A stretch of 64,000 nt of DNA from Flagellimonas amoyensis. GTDB taxonomy: Bacteria > Bacteroidota > Bacteroidia > Flavobacteriales > Flavobacteriaceae. Below the pieces are notes generated by a model. That model made no database searches. It was not told where the DNA came from and saw only the letters and a program-made list of their open reading frames with translations. The position numbers were made by a program, and so were the translations under genes. Below are positions 1 to 7,741 of this stretch, piece by piece. The stretch covers positions 1-64,000 of the forward strand of contig NZ_QBUK01000006.1 in assembly GCF_003058265.1 (NCBI RefSeq), given 5' to 3'. The first letter of the stretch is position 1. Every line of letters begins with the position of its first letter.

Positions 1-698
1 TTGTCCGCATCGTCCACGTTGTCCACATTGTCCGCAAAACCTGCAGGAACTCCCGTTAGGCTGCTCCACTGTCCGTCGAAATCGTCGGTGGAATCCAAGT
101 CCAGATTGGCCGGTACGTTGGTCAGGTCTCCGAAGTCTCCACTGAAGTCATCAGTACTGTCCGTATCCAGGTTCGGGAACTCGTTGTTCACCGCAGTGGC
201 CACTTGGGCGTCTGTTAAAGTAGTATCAGTATCAATCAATGCAGCTAAATCTGCCAAGGCAACCGAAAACGTATTTCCCTCAGAATCAGTTATCACCAAA
301 TTCGTGTTCGTGCTATCAATGCCGTATGAAGTGATAATTGTGTTGGTGTCCGTGAACGTATCACTCAAACTGCTCAAATCCACATTAACCGTACCTCCGT
401 TCTCTAAGGTCAATGCCAACGTATTTGTTACCCCATCAAAAGTAAATCCTGTCAATTGCTGGTCATCGGTCGAGGTAAGTTCCCACGAGCTCCCATCCCA
501 AAAATAGATAGTCCCCGTATTGGTATTCACATAAATATCTCCTGTATCGGCACCGGATGGAGTAGTCGCTCCCGGGCTGGATACTGCGGTTCCTTTGAGA
601 ACCTCGCAATTGCATTGGTCCTGTAAGGTGACCGTGGTCTGCGAAAAGGCAATTCCAGAAAACAGAAGGAACAATAGGGCTAAAATGCTCTTTTTCAT
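1..698 (-). CDS. Secreted repeat protein, partial (3' end beyond left edge)
   Basis: An open reading frame starts at the ATG at 698 and runs without a stop to the left edge (232 codons seen). It begins MKKSILALLFLLFSGIAFSQ, a clear Sec signal peptide, so the product is exported. After a short Cys-containing stretch (QCNCEVL) comes a segment resembling small exported domains that describe a value shown in a window (GDIYVNTNTGTIYFWDGSSWE). Then come acidic repeats rich in Asp, Thr and Asn, including DFSGDFGDLTNVPANLD and DFDGQWSSLTGVPAGF. This last motif recurs in large Bacteroidota surface proteins and in tail-fibre-like repeats. It lies head-to-tail upstream... in fact downstream, on the same strand, of the type IX secretion operon but is separated from it by a strong terminator, so it is probably a separate unit. 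Function is unknown. A sorting domain, if present, would lie outside the window. Confidence 0.85.
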   Translation of the reverse strand, partial: MKKSILALLFLLFSGIAFSQTTVTLQDQCNCEVLKGTAVSSPGATTPSGADTGDIYVNTNTGTIYFWDGSSWELTSTDDQQLTGFTFDGVTNTLALTLENGGTVNVDLSSLSDTFTDTNTIITSYGIDSTNTNLVITDSEGNTFSVALADLAALIDTDTTLTDAQVATAVNNEFPNLDTDSTDDFSGDFGDLTNVPANLDLDSTDDFDGQWSSLTGVPAGFADNVDNVDDAD

Positions 699-1219
699 GA
701 GGTCAATATTAGTTGAGGGTCGGTATATGTTATTCTTTGCTTCAAAAGTGTGTTTCTGCAGGCTTTTCTCTTGTTCAGCACTCCGCATTTTACTACACCC
801 TACAAAATTACCTCTACATTCAGCAGCGGAAAATATTTGTTGTGTATGCCCCATATCCAACTGTATAGTCCTTGAATTTTGAGGTTTCATACCAAAAACT
901 GTGATTTTAAAAAACCGTTTATCGATGAAAGCAGTACAGATAGCGGTTACGAAGGGAGAGCACCTTTATGCGAAAAAGATTACATAAACCTAAAAAAAGC
1001 CCCATTTATCGAATTCATGGGTTGCATGTGTATTGTGGAGGCTTGTAGCGTTGATCAAACCAAACAGTGTTTTTGGGTGAAAATTCCCCTCATTTTGAAG
1101 ATGCGGAAATGGCTTATCCCATTTGTGTCCAATCTACTGTTGACCATAAAAAAAACATGCGAACAGGTCCTTATTTTAGACTCATTCGCATGTCCGTTGC
1201 CTGTTGATGAGGCTAAAAA
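699..1219. other. Intergenic gap between the partial repeat gene and the type IX operon
   Basis: This 520-bp stretch holds no convincing gene. Near its right end is the rho-independent terminator described separately. A minus-strand -7-like match (TAATTTTG, 803-810) lies about 100 bp upstream of the ATG at 698, but no TTG is found at the expected distance, so I do not call a promoter with confidence. The plus-strand reading frames here lack any recognisable domain. Confidence 0.5.
1148..1193 (-). terminator. Rho-independent terminator of the type IX operon
   Basis: Perfect 9-bp arms ACATGCGAA (1155-1163) and TTCGCATGT (1185-1193) with additional inner GTC/GAC pairing. On the minus strand the stem is followed at once by eight T residues. 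It lies about 25 bp after the stop codon of the OmpA-family gene and ends the three-gene operon. Confidence 0.92.
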
Positions 1220-3166
1220 TTATTCGAAGATGATGAACTCTGATCTACGGTTCAGCTGGTGCTGCTCGTTGGAGCATGGGACACCGTTAAAGCATTCGTT
1301 CACCAATCGGGTCTCCCCAAATCCTTCGCCTTGAAGTCTATCAGGAGATATTCCTTTGGATATCATATAATTGACCGTTGATTCCGCTCTTTTTTGTGAT
1401 AACCAAAGGTTATAGGCGTCGTTTCCTCGGCTATCGGTATGAGAATTCACCTTAATCTTTAAGCTAGGGTATTTTTCCATGGCCACGATCACTTTTTGTA
1501 TTTCCAGTTCGGCATCCGGACGGATGTTAAATTTGTTCAAATCGAAATAAATCGTGCTCAACTGTAGCAGTTTGGCCAAATCGTCACCAAAGCCACCCGT
1601 GATCAGATCCCGCTCCAAATAAAAATCAATAATCCTTGGTTTGCCGTAAGATTTGTTCAAATATTCCTCTGCCGGCACATAGCCATCCCTGGAAGCTCTT
1701 ACAAAATTACCCTTGGAACAGTCCAATTGAAGGACATAGTTTCCGTTGGAATCGGTTATGGTGGACGAGACTTCCCTGTTTTCCTCATCGATGACCACCA
1801 CAGTGGCACCGGCCAGCACTTCATTGGAAATACGGTCCCTCACGGTTCCCGTTACTTCTTGAAGGCAATCCAAGACCAAGGGCTCATTCTCCACAAATTG
1901 ATAGATATCATCATCCCCCATTCCGCCTTCCCTGTTGGAAGAGAAATAGCCCGACTTGCCCTCTATGTCATAAATAAAGGAGAAATCGTCGTTGGGACCG
2001 TTGATAGGCTTTCCTACGTTCACGACCGGTTGGTCGTACTCATCAAAGGCAATCTTTGTAGCAAACACGTCCAATCCACCCAAACCTTGATGACCATCCG
2101 AAGAAAAATATAGGACACCGTCCTTGGTAATGAACGGAAAGGTCTCCCGGGCCATCGTATTGATGTTCTTGCCCAAATTCACAATGGGGCCATAGGTTCC
2201 ATCACCTATGATCTGCGTCATGAATATGTCCGACGCCCCCAAGCTTCCGGGCATGTCCGAAACAAAATACAGCCGTTTTTCATCTGGGCTCAACATGGGG
2301 TGTGCCACCGAATAGGAATCACTGTTGAACGGCAGTTCTGTAATGTTGGTCCATATCCCATTGATGTTTTCCGCGCTATAGATCTTCAACCGGGTGATGC
2401 CTTCTTCATCCTTACGCTTTTTGCCATCCATAAAATTGTTACGGGTGAAGTACATCATCAAGCCATCCTTCGTGACCACAGATGTGGATTCATGGAGCCT
2501 TGTATTCACATCCCCTTCCAACTTCACAGCCCTGCCGCTCGACACACTGTCCGCATCGACCTTGTACAGGTCCAAAAAGTCCCTAGAGTTCCAGGTATGC
2601 CTATATCTGGCCAAATTCCCTGTGTCCCTATCCGAGGCAAAAATGAGCCCTTTTTCATAGTAAGAGGCAGCAAAATCGGAGTATTTGCTATTGTAGCCGA
2701 ACGGTTTTACCGTATATCTTCCCGAATTCTTCTCGATCTTGGCCATGTAGTCCTCATCAATGTCAAGGTCTACGGATGTCATCTGTTTGAATTCTGCCAT
2801 CAGACGGGAGGCTTCTTCGTAATCGCCCAATGTTTTCAAACTTTGTGCGTACCTGAAAATATCCTCCACTTCCATTTCATCGGGATAGGTCTCTTCCAAT
2901 CGTTTATAAATGGCAGCGGCCTCGGTATACTTGGCATTGAAGTAGTATGAATTCCCCAAACGCTTCAATAGGTCCGAAGAAACGTAGCCCCTATCCAGTA
3001 CTTTTTTGTAAATATCTATGGCCGGACTGAAAGAATATTCCTTGTATCGCTGGTCTGCCCTTTCCATGACCCTTTCGAGCTGCTTGCCCTGAATGGTATC
3101 CTGCCCGGACATCTTTACAACATATCCTGAAAATACAATGAGAAGTATGAGTGTTCTTTTTAACAT
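1220..3166 (-). CDS. OmpA-family protein with TPR, beta-propeller and CRD domains (PorE-like)
   Basis: The 648-residue product has an N-terminal signal peptide (MLKRTLILLIVFSGYVVKMSGQ). TPR-like helices follow at about 30-135 (Y-K-E, ALDRGYVSSDLLKRLGNSYY). A WD40/PD40-type propeller covers about 150-430, with recurring PMLSPDEKRLYFVSD and FITKDGVLYFSSDGHQG blades. A carboxypeptidase-regulatory-like domain covers about 435-520 (GATVVVIDEENREVSS). The C-terminal OmpA peptidoglycan-binding domain covers about 530-648 (TIYFDLNKFNIRPDAE, NSHTDSRGNDAYN, LNRRSEFIIFE). This TPR/propeller/CRD/OmpA order is the known architecture of PorE, a peptidoglycan-anchoring type IX secretion component. Here the gene is the third of an operon, 12 bp after a PorP/SprF-like gene and behind a type B sorted adhesin. 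I infer a dedicated periplasmic anchor for that substrate's export unit, a paralogue and not necessarily the core PorE. Confidence 0.93.
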   Translation of the reverse strand: MLKRTLILLIVFSGYVVKMSGQDTIQGKQLERVMERADQRYKEYSFSPAIDIYKKVLDRGYVSSDLLKRLGNSYYFNAKYTEAAAIYKRLEETYPDEMEVEDIFRYAQSLKTLGDYEEASRLMAEFKQMTSVDLDIDEDYMAKIEKNSGRYTVKPFGYNSKYSDFAASYYEKGLIFASDRDTGNLARYRHTWNSRDFLDLYKVDADSVSSGRAVKLEGDVNTRLHESTSVVTKDGLMMYFTRNNFMDGKKRKDEEGITRLKIYSAENINGIWTNITELPFNSDSYSVAHPMLSPDEKRLYFVSDMPGSLGASDIFMTQIIGDGTYGPIVNLGKNINTMARETFPFITKDGVLYFSSDGHQGLGGLDVFATKIAFDEYDQPVVNVGKPINGPNDDFSFIYDIEGKSGYFSSNREGGMGDDDIYQFVENEPLVLDCLQEVTGTVRDRISNEVLAGATVVVIDEENREVSSTITDSNGNYVLQLDCSKGNFVRASRDGYVPAEEYLNKSYGKPRIIDFYLERDLITGGFGDDLAKLLQLSTIYFDLNKFNIRPDAELEIQKVIVAMEKYPSLKIKVNSHTDSRGNDAYNLWLSQKRAESTVNYMISKGISPDRLQGEGFGETRLVNECFNGVPCSNEQHQLNRRSEFIIFE

Positions 3167-3178
3167 GCTTGACCCGTA

Positions 3179-4126
3179 TTAAAAGAATCTTGGTGACACG
3201 GTTCTTTGAAATCTCTTCAACAGTTCCAATCTGAGGAATATTTCAAACGAGCCATCGTTGAACTGGGTCCCTCCCAATTCTGTGGTCTCCCTATCGTATG
3301 CCAGACCTACCATAAGCTGTTCCGTCAACTGAAAACCTACCAGACCGCTCAGAGCGGCATCCCAGCGGTATGCAGCGCCAAAGCTGAACTTGTCGGCAAA
3401 CAGAAAGCTGGCGGACATATCGACCTGCAAGGGTGCTCCTCCAACTGCCTTGGTCAACAAAGCGGGCTTGAACTTCAAATCGGGGCCCATATCGAACACA
3501 TATCCGGTAATGAAGTAAAAATTCATTCGCTCCGCGGATTGAAAATTGACCGACCCATCTGAATTATCATTGTCGAAATACTCGGATTCCAGCACATTTG
3601 GTGCGGACAAGCCTGCATAAAAGCGATCGGTATGATAGTATACCCCCAGTCCAAAATTTGGATTGAACTTGTTATCGATATTGTCCTGGCTCACCACTTC
3701 TTGGTCAAAGTTCCTCAAACCATTAAAATCCAAGCTGAGCATGTTTCCGCCCAACTTCAGCCCGAAGGACAACTTGGCGTCCATGGACACTGGTATGGTA
3801 TAGGATATGGCGGCATCCAAATACGTTTCCTGCACCACACCATCACCTATGTTATCGTTTACGATGGATATACCGTATCCCAACCTGCTGTTCCTGATCG
3901 GGGAGTGAAGGTTCAAGGTAAAGGTCTCCGGTGCCCCGTCCAAACCTACCCATTGCGAGCGGTATAGTCCGGCAAAGCTCAACTGCCCCCTAGATCCGGC
4001 ATAAGCAGGGTTCACACTCATGGTGTTGTACATATATTGCGTGTACTGCGCATCTTGCTGGGCCATAAGGCCCTGAAATGTTATTCCAATGAACAAAAAC
4101 GGAATTAAAAAACTCTTTTTTATCAT
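3179..4126 (-). CDS. PorP/SprF-family type IX secretion outer-membrane protein
   Basis: The 315-residue protein begins with signal peptide MIKKSFLIPFLFIGITFQGLMAQ and continues QDAQYTQYMYNTMSVNPAYAGS, the hallmark N-terminus of the PorP/SprF family (QDPQFTQYMYNPLxINPAYAGS in relatives). The rest is a predicted outer-membrane beta-barrel with alternating hydrophobic strands and ends in aromatic FF. In gliding flavobacteria SprF is needed for secretion of the adhesin SprB, and SprF-like genes are typically paired with substrates carrying a type B C-terminal domain. The gene lies 11 bp after the adhesin gene and 12 bp before the PorE-like gene, so co-transcription and function as the cognate partner of the adhesin are strongly suggested. 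Confidence 0.95.
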   Translation of the reverse strand: MIKKSFLIPFLFIGITFQGLMAQQDAQYTQYMYNTMSVNPAYAGSRGQLSFAGLYRSQWVGLDGAPETFTLNLHSPIRNSRLGYGISIVNDNIGDGVVQETYLDAAISYTIPVSMDAKLSFGLKLGGNMLSLDFNGLRNFDQEVVSQDNIDNKFNPNFGLGVYYHTDRFYAGLSAPNVLESEYFDNDNSDGSVNFQSAERMNFYFITGYVFDMGPDLKFKPALLTKAVGGAPLQVDMSASFLFADKFSFGAAYRWDAALSGLVGFQLTEQLMVGLAYDRETTELGGTQFNDGSFEIFLRLELLKRFQRTVSPRFF

Positions 4127-4137
4127 TCTATCTATGG

Positions 4138-7100
4138 TTACCTGCTTATATATATGTATTCGGAGTCCGTAAAACTTCCTTCCGCCGTTTCATAATTAAA
4201 GATATAAAAATACACCCCGGCAGGAAGATAACTGTTCACCCCAATGGACGACCTTCCCCTGGAACGACCATCAAACACATTGTTGATATTGTCATAATTT
4301 TTTCCTTCGTAAACCGCCACACCCCATCGGTTAAAGATTTTCAGGGAACTTGACCGTATCTTGTTCACTCCCCTGATGAAAAGGAAATCATTCTTCAGAT
4401 CTCCATTGGGTGTTAGCATTTGGTTCACTTCAATTTTCTCATCATCGGTACCATCATTTTCAACCTCCACCGTCACAATTGCCGTGTCGCAGTTTTCCGG
4501 ATTGGCCGCTTCACAGATCGTATAGCTAATGGTATAGGTACCTTCGGCAGTATCAGGTTCCACACTTATGCTACCGTCCGGGTTGATGGTCAACACATCT
4601 GTTGGTGTGCTGGTCAAGATCACATCCGCAAAATCTATCGACTCCCCGTTCAAGGTATCGTTGGACAATACATTGCTGTCAGGGATTACCCCACCAGTCT
4701 CGCCATCCGCGGTATAGGAATCGTCCACCGCATCGATGATATTCCCCATGCCTGAGCTCACCTCAACGGTCACCGTGGCCGTGTCGCAATTGTCCACATT
4801 GGCCGCTTCGCAGATGGTATAGTTGATGGTATAGGTGCCATCGGCAGTACCTGGCTCCACACTCACGCTACCATCAGGGTTGATGGTCAACACATCTGTT
4901 GGTGTGCTGGTCAAGATCACATCCGAAAGGTCTATCGACTCCCCGTTCAGGGTATCGTTGGACAATACATTGCTGTCAGGGATTACCCCACCAGTCTCGC
5001 CATCCGCGGTATAGGAATCGTCCACCGCATCGATGATATTCCCCATGCCTGAGCTCACCTCAACGGTCACCGTGGCCGTGTCGCAATTGTCCACATTGGC
5101 CGCTTCGCAGATGGTATAGTTGATGGTGTATGTGCCATCAGCCGTTCCAGGCTCCACGCTCACGCTACCGTCCGGGTTGATGGTCAACACGTCCGTTGGT
5201 GTCGAGGTCAGGATCACATCGGAAGGGTCAATCGCTTCCCCATTCAAGGTATCGTTGGACAACACATTGCTGTCGGGAATCACCCCACCCGTTTCACCAT
5301 CCGCGGTATAGGAATCGTCCACTGCATCAATGGTATTTGCACCAACTTGAATATAAACTGTTGCCGAAGCACAGACGCTAGGATCTGGCAGCACATTACA
5401 TACTTCATAGACAATAGTGACCGTGGTGTTGGATTCAGATGCTACCGGGGTATAGGTCATGAAACCCGTTTCGGCATCAAAAGAAACCGTGCCCAAGGCA
5501 TTTCCCCCTATTCTGGACAAATTGGTCACCCCTAAGTTATTTCCATCATTGTTTGGAAGATAATCGTCGTTTTCCAAAATATTTAGGGCCACTTCTGTAA
5601 GGGCGGGGGTAGCACCTGAATCATCCCGTGCGGTTGCCACCAAGGGGTCTGGGTCGGTTCCATTTGGATTGCCATCATCATCACAATCCAATGCGTTCCA
5701 ATCGACAGAAGGTGTCAATGTAATGCTATCCGGGTTGTAATCACAAGGATCCAACGGATCGGTGCCATCCTCTTTTTCGTCTTCGTTGGTCACGCCATCG
5801 CCATCACAGTCCGATGTGTTCCATGTAGAAGATGGGTCCACGGTTTGGCTGCCCAACACAAAACTACAGGGGTCCTGAGGGTCCGTTCCGTCCTCTTCCT
5901 CATCTTCATTGGTAACACCGTCACCGTCACAATCGGCATCAAGGTAATCGCCACTTTGTGGCAAGGTCACGCTCTCTGGTTTATAGTCGCAAGGATCCAA
6001 CGGATCGGTGCCATCCTCTTTTTCGTCTTCGTTGGTCACGCCATCACCATCACAGTCTGATGTGTTCCATGTTGAAGATGGGTCCACGGTTTGGCTGCCC
6101 AACACAAAACTACAAGGGTCCTGGGGGTCCGTTCCGTCCTTTTCCTCATCTTCATTGGTAACACCATCACCGTCACAATCAGCATCAAGGTAATCGCCAC
6201 TTTGTGGCAAGGTGACACTCTCTGGCTTATAGTCGCAAGGATCCAACGGATCGGTGCCATCCTCTTTTTCGTCTTCGTTGGTCACGCCATCACCATCACA
6301 GTCTGATGTGTTCCATGTTGAAGATGGGTCCACGGTTTGGCTGCCCAACACAAAACTACAGGGGTCCTGAGGGTCCGTTCCGTCCTCTTCCTCATCTTCG
6401 TTGGTGACACCGTCACCGTCACAATCCGCAGTACGGTAATCGCCACTTTGTGGCAAGGTCACACTCTCCGGTTTATAGTCGCAGGGATCCAACGGATCGG
6501 TGCCATCCTCTTTTTCATCTTCGTTGGTCACGCCATCGCCATCGCAGTCTTCCTTTTTCCACTTGTCGGAAGGCTCACAGTCCTGATGCTCCAAAACAAA
6601 ATCACAGGAATCTAACGGGTCGGTGCCATCTTCCTTCTCTTGGCCATTGCTTACGCCATCGCCATCACAGTCTTCCTTCTTCCACTTGTAAGAAGGTTCA
6701 CAATCCTGGTGCTCCATCACAAAATCACAGGGATCCAACGGATCGGTGCCATCTTCCTTCTCTTGTCCATTGCTTACGCCATCGCCATCACAGTCATCCT
6801 TCTTCCATTTGTCGGAAGGAGTACAGTTTTGATGTGCCAATATAAAATCACAAGGATCCAACGGATCGGTACCGTCCTCTTTTTCTTTTCCGTTGGTCAC
6901 GCCGTCACCATCACAATCCTCTTTTTTCCACTTGTCGGATGGAGTACAGTTTTGATGTGCCAATATAAAATCACAGGAATCCAATGGGTCGGTCCCGTCT
7001 TCCTTTTCTTTTCCGTTGGTCACACCATCACCGTCACAGTCATCCTTCTTCCATTTGTCCGAAGGTTCACAGTCCTGATGTGCCAAAATGAAATCGCAAG

Positions 7101-7335
7101 GATCGTTCGGGTCGGTCCCATCCTTGGCTTCTTGATCACAGCTTACACCATCTCCATCGGCATCCTTTAATGACGTTGCGGAAAATAAGCTTGCCCCTGT
7201 TCGCGGCATATACTCCTTAGTATCAAAAGAAGCATTGCTGTATGCGGAAACAGGCACTGCACTGCAATAAAGTGTTATGAATAAAATACCACGGACCGCT
7301 CTTTTTAGAGTCCGCTCAAAAGTAATGTTCTCCAT
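4138..7335 (-). CDS. Large repeat adhesin with type IX type B (gliding-associated) sorting domain
   Basis: This is a 1065-residue exported protein. Residues 1-31 look like a signal peptide (hydrophobic stretch GILFITLYCSAVPVSA). From about residue 58 there are twelve 41-residue repeats plus a degenerate thirteenth, each opening DCDGDGV and containing DGTDPLDPCD. These are thrombospondin-type-3-like calcium-binding motifs with paired Cys. Next comes an Ig/cadherin-like domain (about 575-665), then three nearly identical 99-residue Ig-like repeats opening IDAVDDSYTADGETGG. The last ~95 residues hold the type B C-terminal domain (LTPNGDLKNDFLFIRG, IFNRWGVAVYEG, LPAGVYFYIF), which directs export by the type IX system. 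It is the first gene of the operon with the SprF-like and PorE-like genes. The likely role is a surface adhesin or mobile filament; the ligand is unknown. Confidence 0.95.
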   Translation of the reverse strand: MENITFERTLKRAVRGILFITLYCSAVPVSAYSNASFDTKEYMPRTGASLFSATSLKDADGDGVSCDQEAKDGTDPNDPCDFILAHQDCEPSDKWKKDDCDGDGVTNGKEKEDGTDPLDSCDFILAHQNCTPSDKWKKEDCDGDGVTNGKEKEDGTDPLDPCDFILAHQNCTPSDKWKKDDCDGDGVSNGQEKEDGTDPLDPCDFVMEHQDCEPSYKWKKEDCDGDGVSNGQEKEDGTDPLDSCDFVLEHQDCEPSDKWKKEDCDGDGVTNEDEKEDGTDPLDPCDYKPESVTLPQSGDYRTADCDGDGVTNEDEEEDGTDPQDPCSFVLGSQTVDPSSTWNTSDCDGDGVTNEDEKEDGTDPLDPCDYKPESVTLPQSGDYLDADCDGDGVTNEDEEKDGTDPQDPCSFVLGSQTVDPSSTWNTSDCDGDGVTNEDEKEDGTDPLDPCDYKPESVTLPQSGDYLDADCDGDGVTNEDEEEDGTDPQDPCSFVLGSQTVDPSSTWNTSDCDGDGVTNEDEKEDGTDPLDPCDYNPDSITLTPSVDWNALDCDDDGNPNGTDPDPLVATARDDSGATPALTEVALNILENDDYLPNNDGNNLGVTNLSRIGGNALGTVSFDAETGFMTYTPVASESNTTVTIVYEVCNVLPDPSVCASATVYIQVGANTIDAVDDSYTADGETGGVIPDSNVLSNDTLNGEAIDPSDVILTSTPTDVLTINPDGSVSVEPGTADGTYTINYTICEAANVDNCDTATVTVEVSSGMGNIIDAVDDSYTADGETGGVIPDSNVLSNDTLNGESIDLSDVILTSTPTDVLTINPDGSVSVEPGTADGTYTINYTICEAANVDNCDTATVTVEVSSGMGNIIDAVDDSYTADGETGGVIPDSNVLSNDTLNGESIDFADVILTSTPTDVLTINPDGSISVEPDTAEGTYTISYTICEAANPENCDTAIVTVEVENDGTDDEKIEVNQMLTPNGDLKNDFLFIRGVNKIRSSSLKIFNRWGVAVYEGKNYDNINNVFDGRSRGRSSIGVNSYLPAGVYFYIFNYETAEGSFTDSEYIYISR
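4440..5330. repeat. Three tandem 297-bp repeats encoding 99-residue Ig-like domains
   Basis: The plus-strand string attccccatgcctgagctca begins at 4741 and again at 5038, giving a period of 297 bp (99 codons). A third, more diverged copy lies at each end of the pair. The middle copies are nearly identical, which suggests recent duplication or gene conversion within the adhesin gene. Confidence 0.9.
5735..7165. repeat. Tandem 123-bp repeats (41 aa, calcium-binding) with a 246-bp higher-order unit
   Basis: The 123-bp unit (41 codons, DCDGDGV motif) occurs twelve times. In the half nearer the C-terminus two unit types alternate, one ending in PESVTLPQSGDY and one in VLGSQTVDPSSTWN. This makes a 246-bp higher-order repeat, three copies of which are almost identical at the DNA level between about 5745 and 6480. 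The N-terminal units form a separate subfamily (FILAHQNCTPSDKWKK). Confidence 0.92.
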
Positions 7336-7741
7336 AAATGATTAAGTTTTGGTCAACTAATCACCATGGCTTTGTAGTTGTTCTCGTTTGTGTAAGAAAA
7401 TTGGGGTTTTCTTATTTTTTGTACTCTAGCCCTTTCGACACATGTTCATACAAAACGGTCACATAATTAAAGTTTTTGCGGTTCACCTCCTATTTTTCTC
7501 GATAAAAGGCGCAATACTCATTATTATGTACCCATTTATGATCTATTGCAGTTTTCGTCAATAGAATGTACGACACAAGCCCAACGGACAGATGTCAAAA
7601 AACAGGCTGAAATTACTTTTCTTTTCGATCTTACCCGCCTTTGTCCCATCATTTTTTTCCAATGATATCAACAATGGGATATCTCTTACAAAATGAGTAC
7701 TGAAACATATAATTCCCCTATTTTTGCCCAAATTTTTGTTG
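7336..7741. other. Intergenic region between divergent adhesin operon and prfC
   Basis: About 400 bp between two divergent genes, so it should hold both promoters. A plausible prfC -7 box is listed separately. For the adhesin side I find no convincing TAnnTTTG box. There is an A/T hairpin, TAAGAAAA (7393-7400) with TTTTCTTA (7407-7414), followed on the plus strand by a T-run. On the minus strand it would lie in the adhesin mRNA leader, where it could be structural. No gene-like reading frame is present. Confidence 0.5.
7719..7726 (+). promoter_or_regulatory. Candidate -7 box for prfC
   Basis: TATTTTTG matches the Bacteroidota sigma-factor -7 consensus TAnnTTTG and ends 15 nt before the ATG at 7742. 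No TTG is seen at the -33 position, so confidence is limited. The box covers the alternative upstream TTG start codon (7724), which argues for the ATG as the real start. Confidence 0.45.

Noticed and set aside
1-507. Plus-strand frame of 168 codons at the left edge
   Set aside because: Low-complexity Ser/Val-rich translation; it is the antisense of the exported repeat protein, which has a signal peptide on the minus strand.
879-1334. Plus-strand frame of 151 codons
   Set aside because: Overlaps the terminator and the 3' end of the OmpA-family gene in antisense and has no family-like sequence.
6036-6260. Minus-strand 74-codon frame inside the adhesin gene
   Set aside because: Out-of-frame shadow of the 123-bp repeats in the real adhesin frame.
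5735-7165. Regular repeats that could be mistaken for a CRISPR array
   Set aside because: The 123-bp periodicity is continuous coding sequence in one frame, with repeats encoding a calcium-binding motif and no unique spacers.
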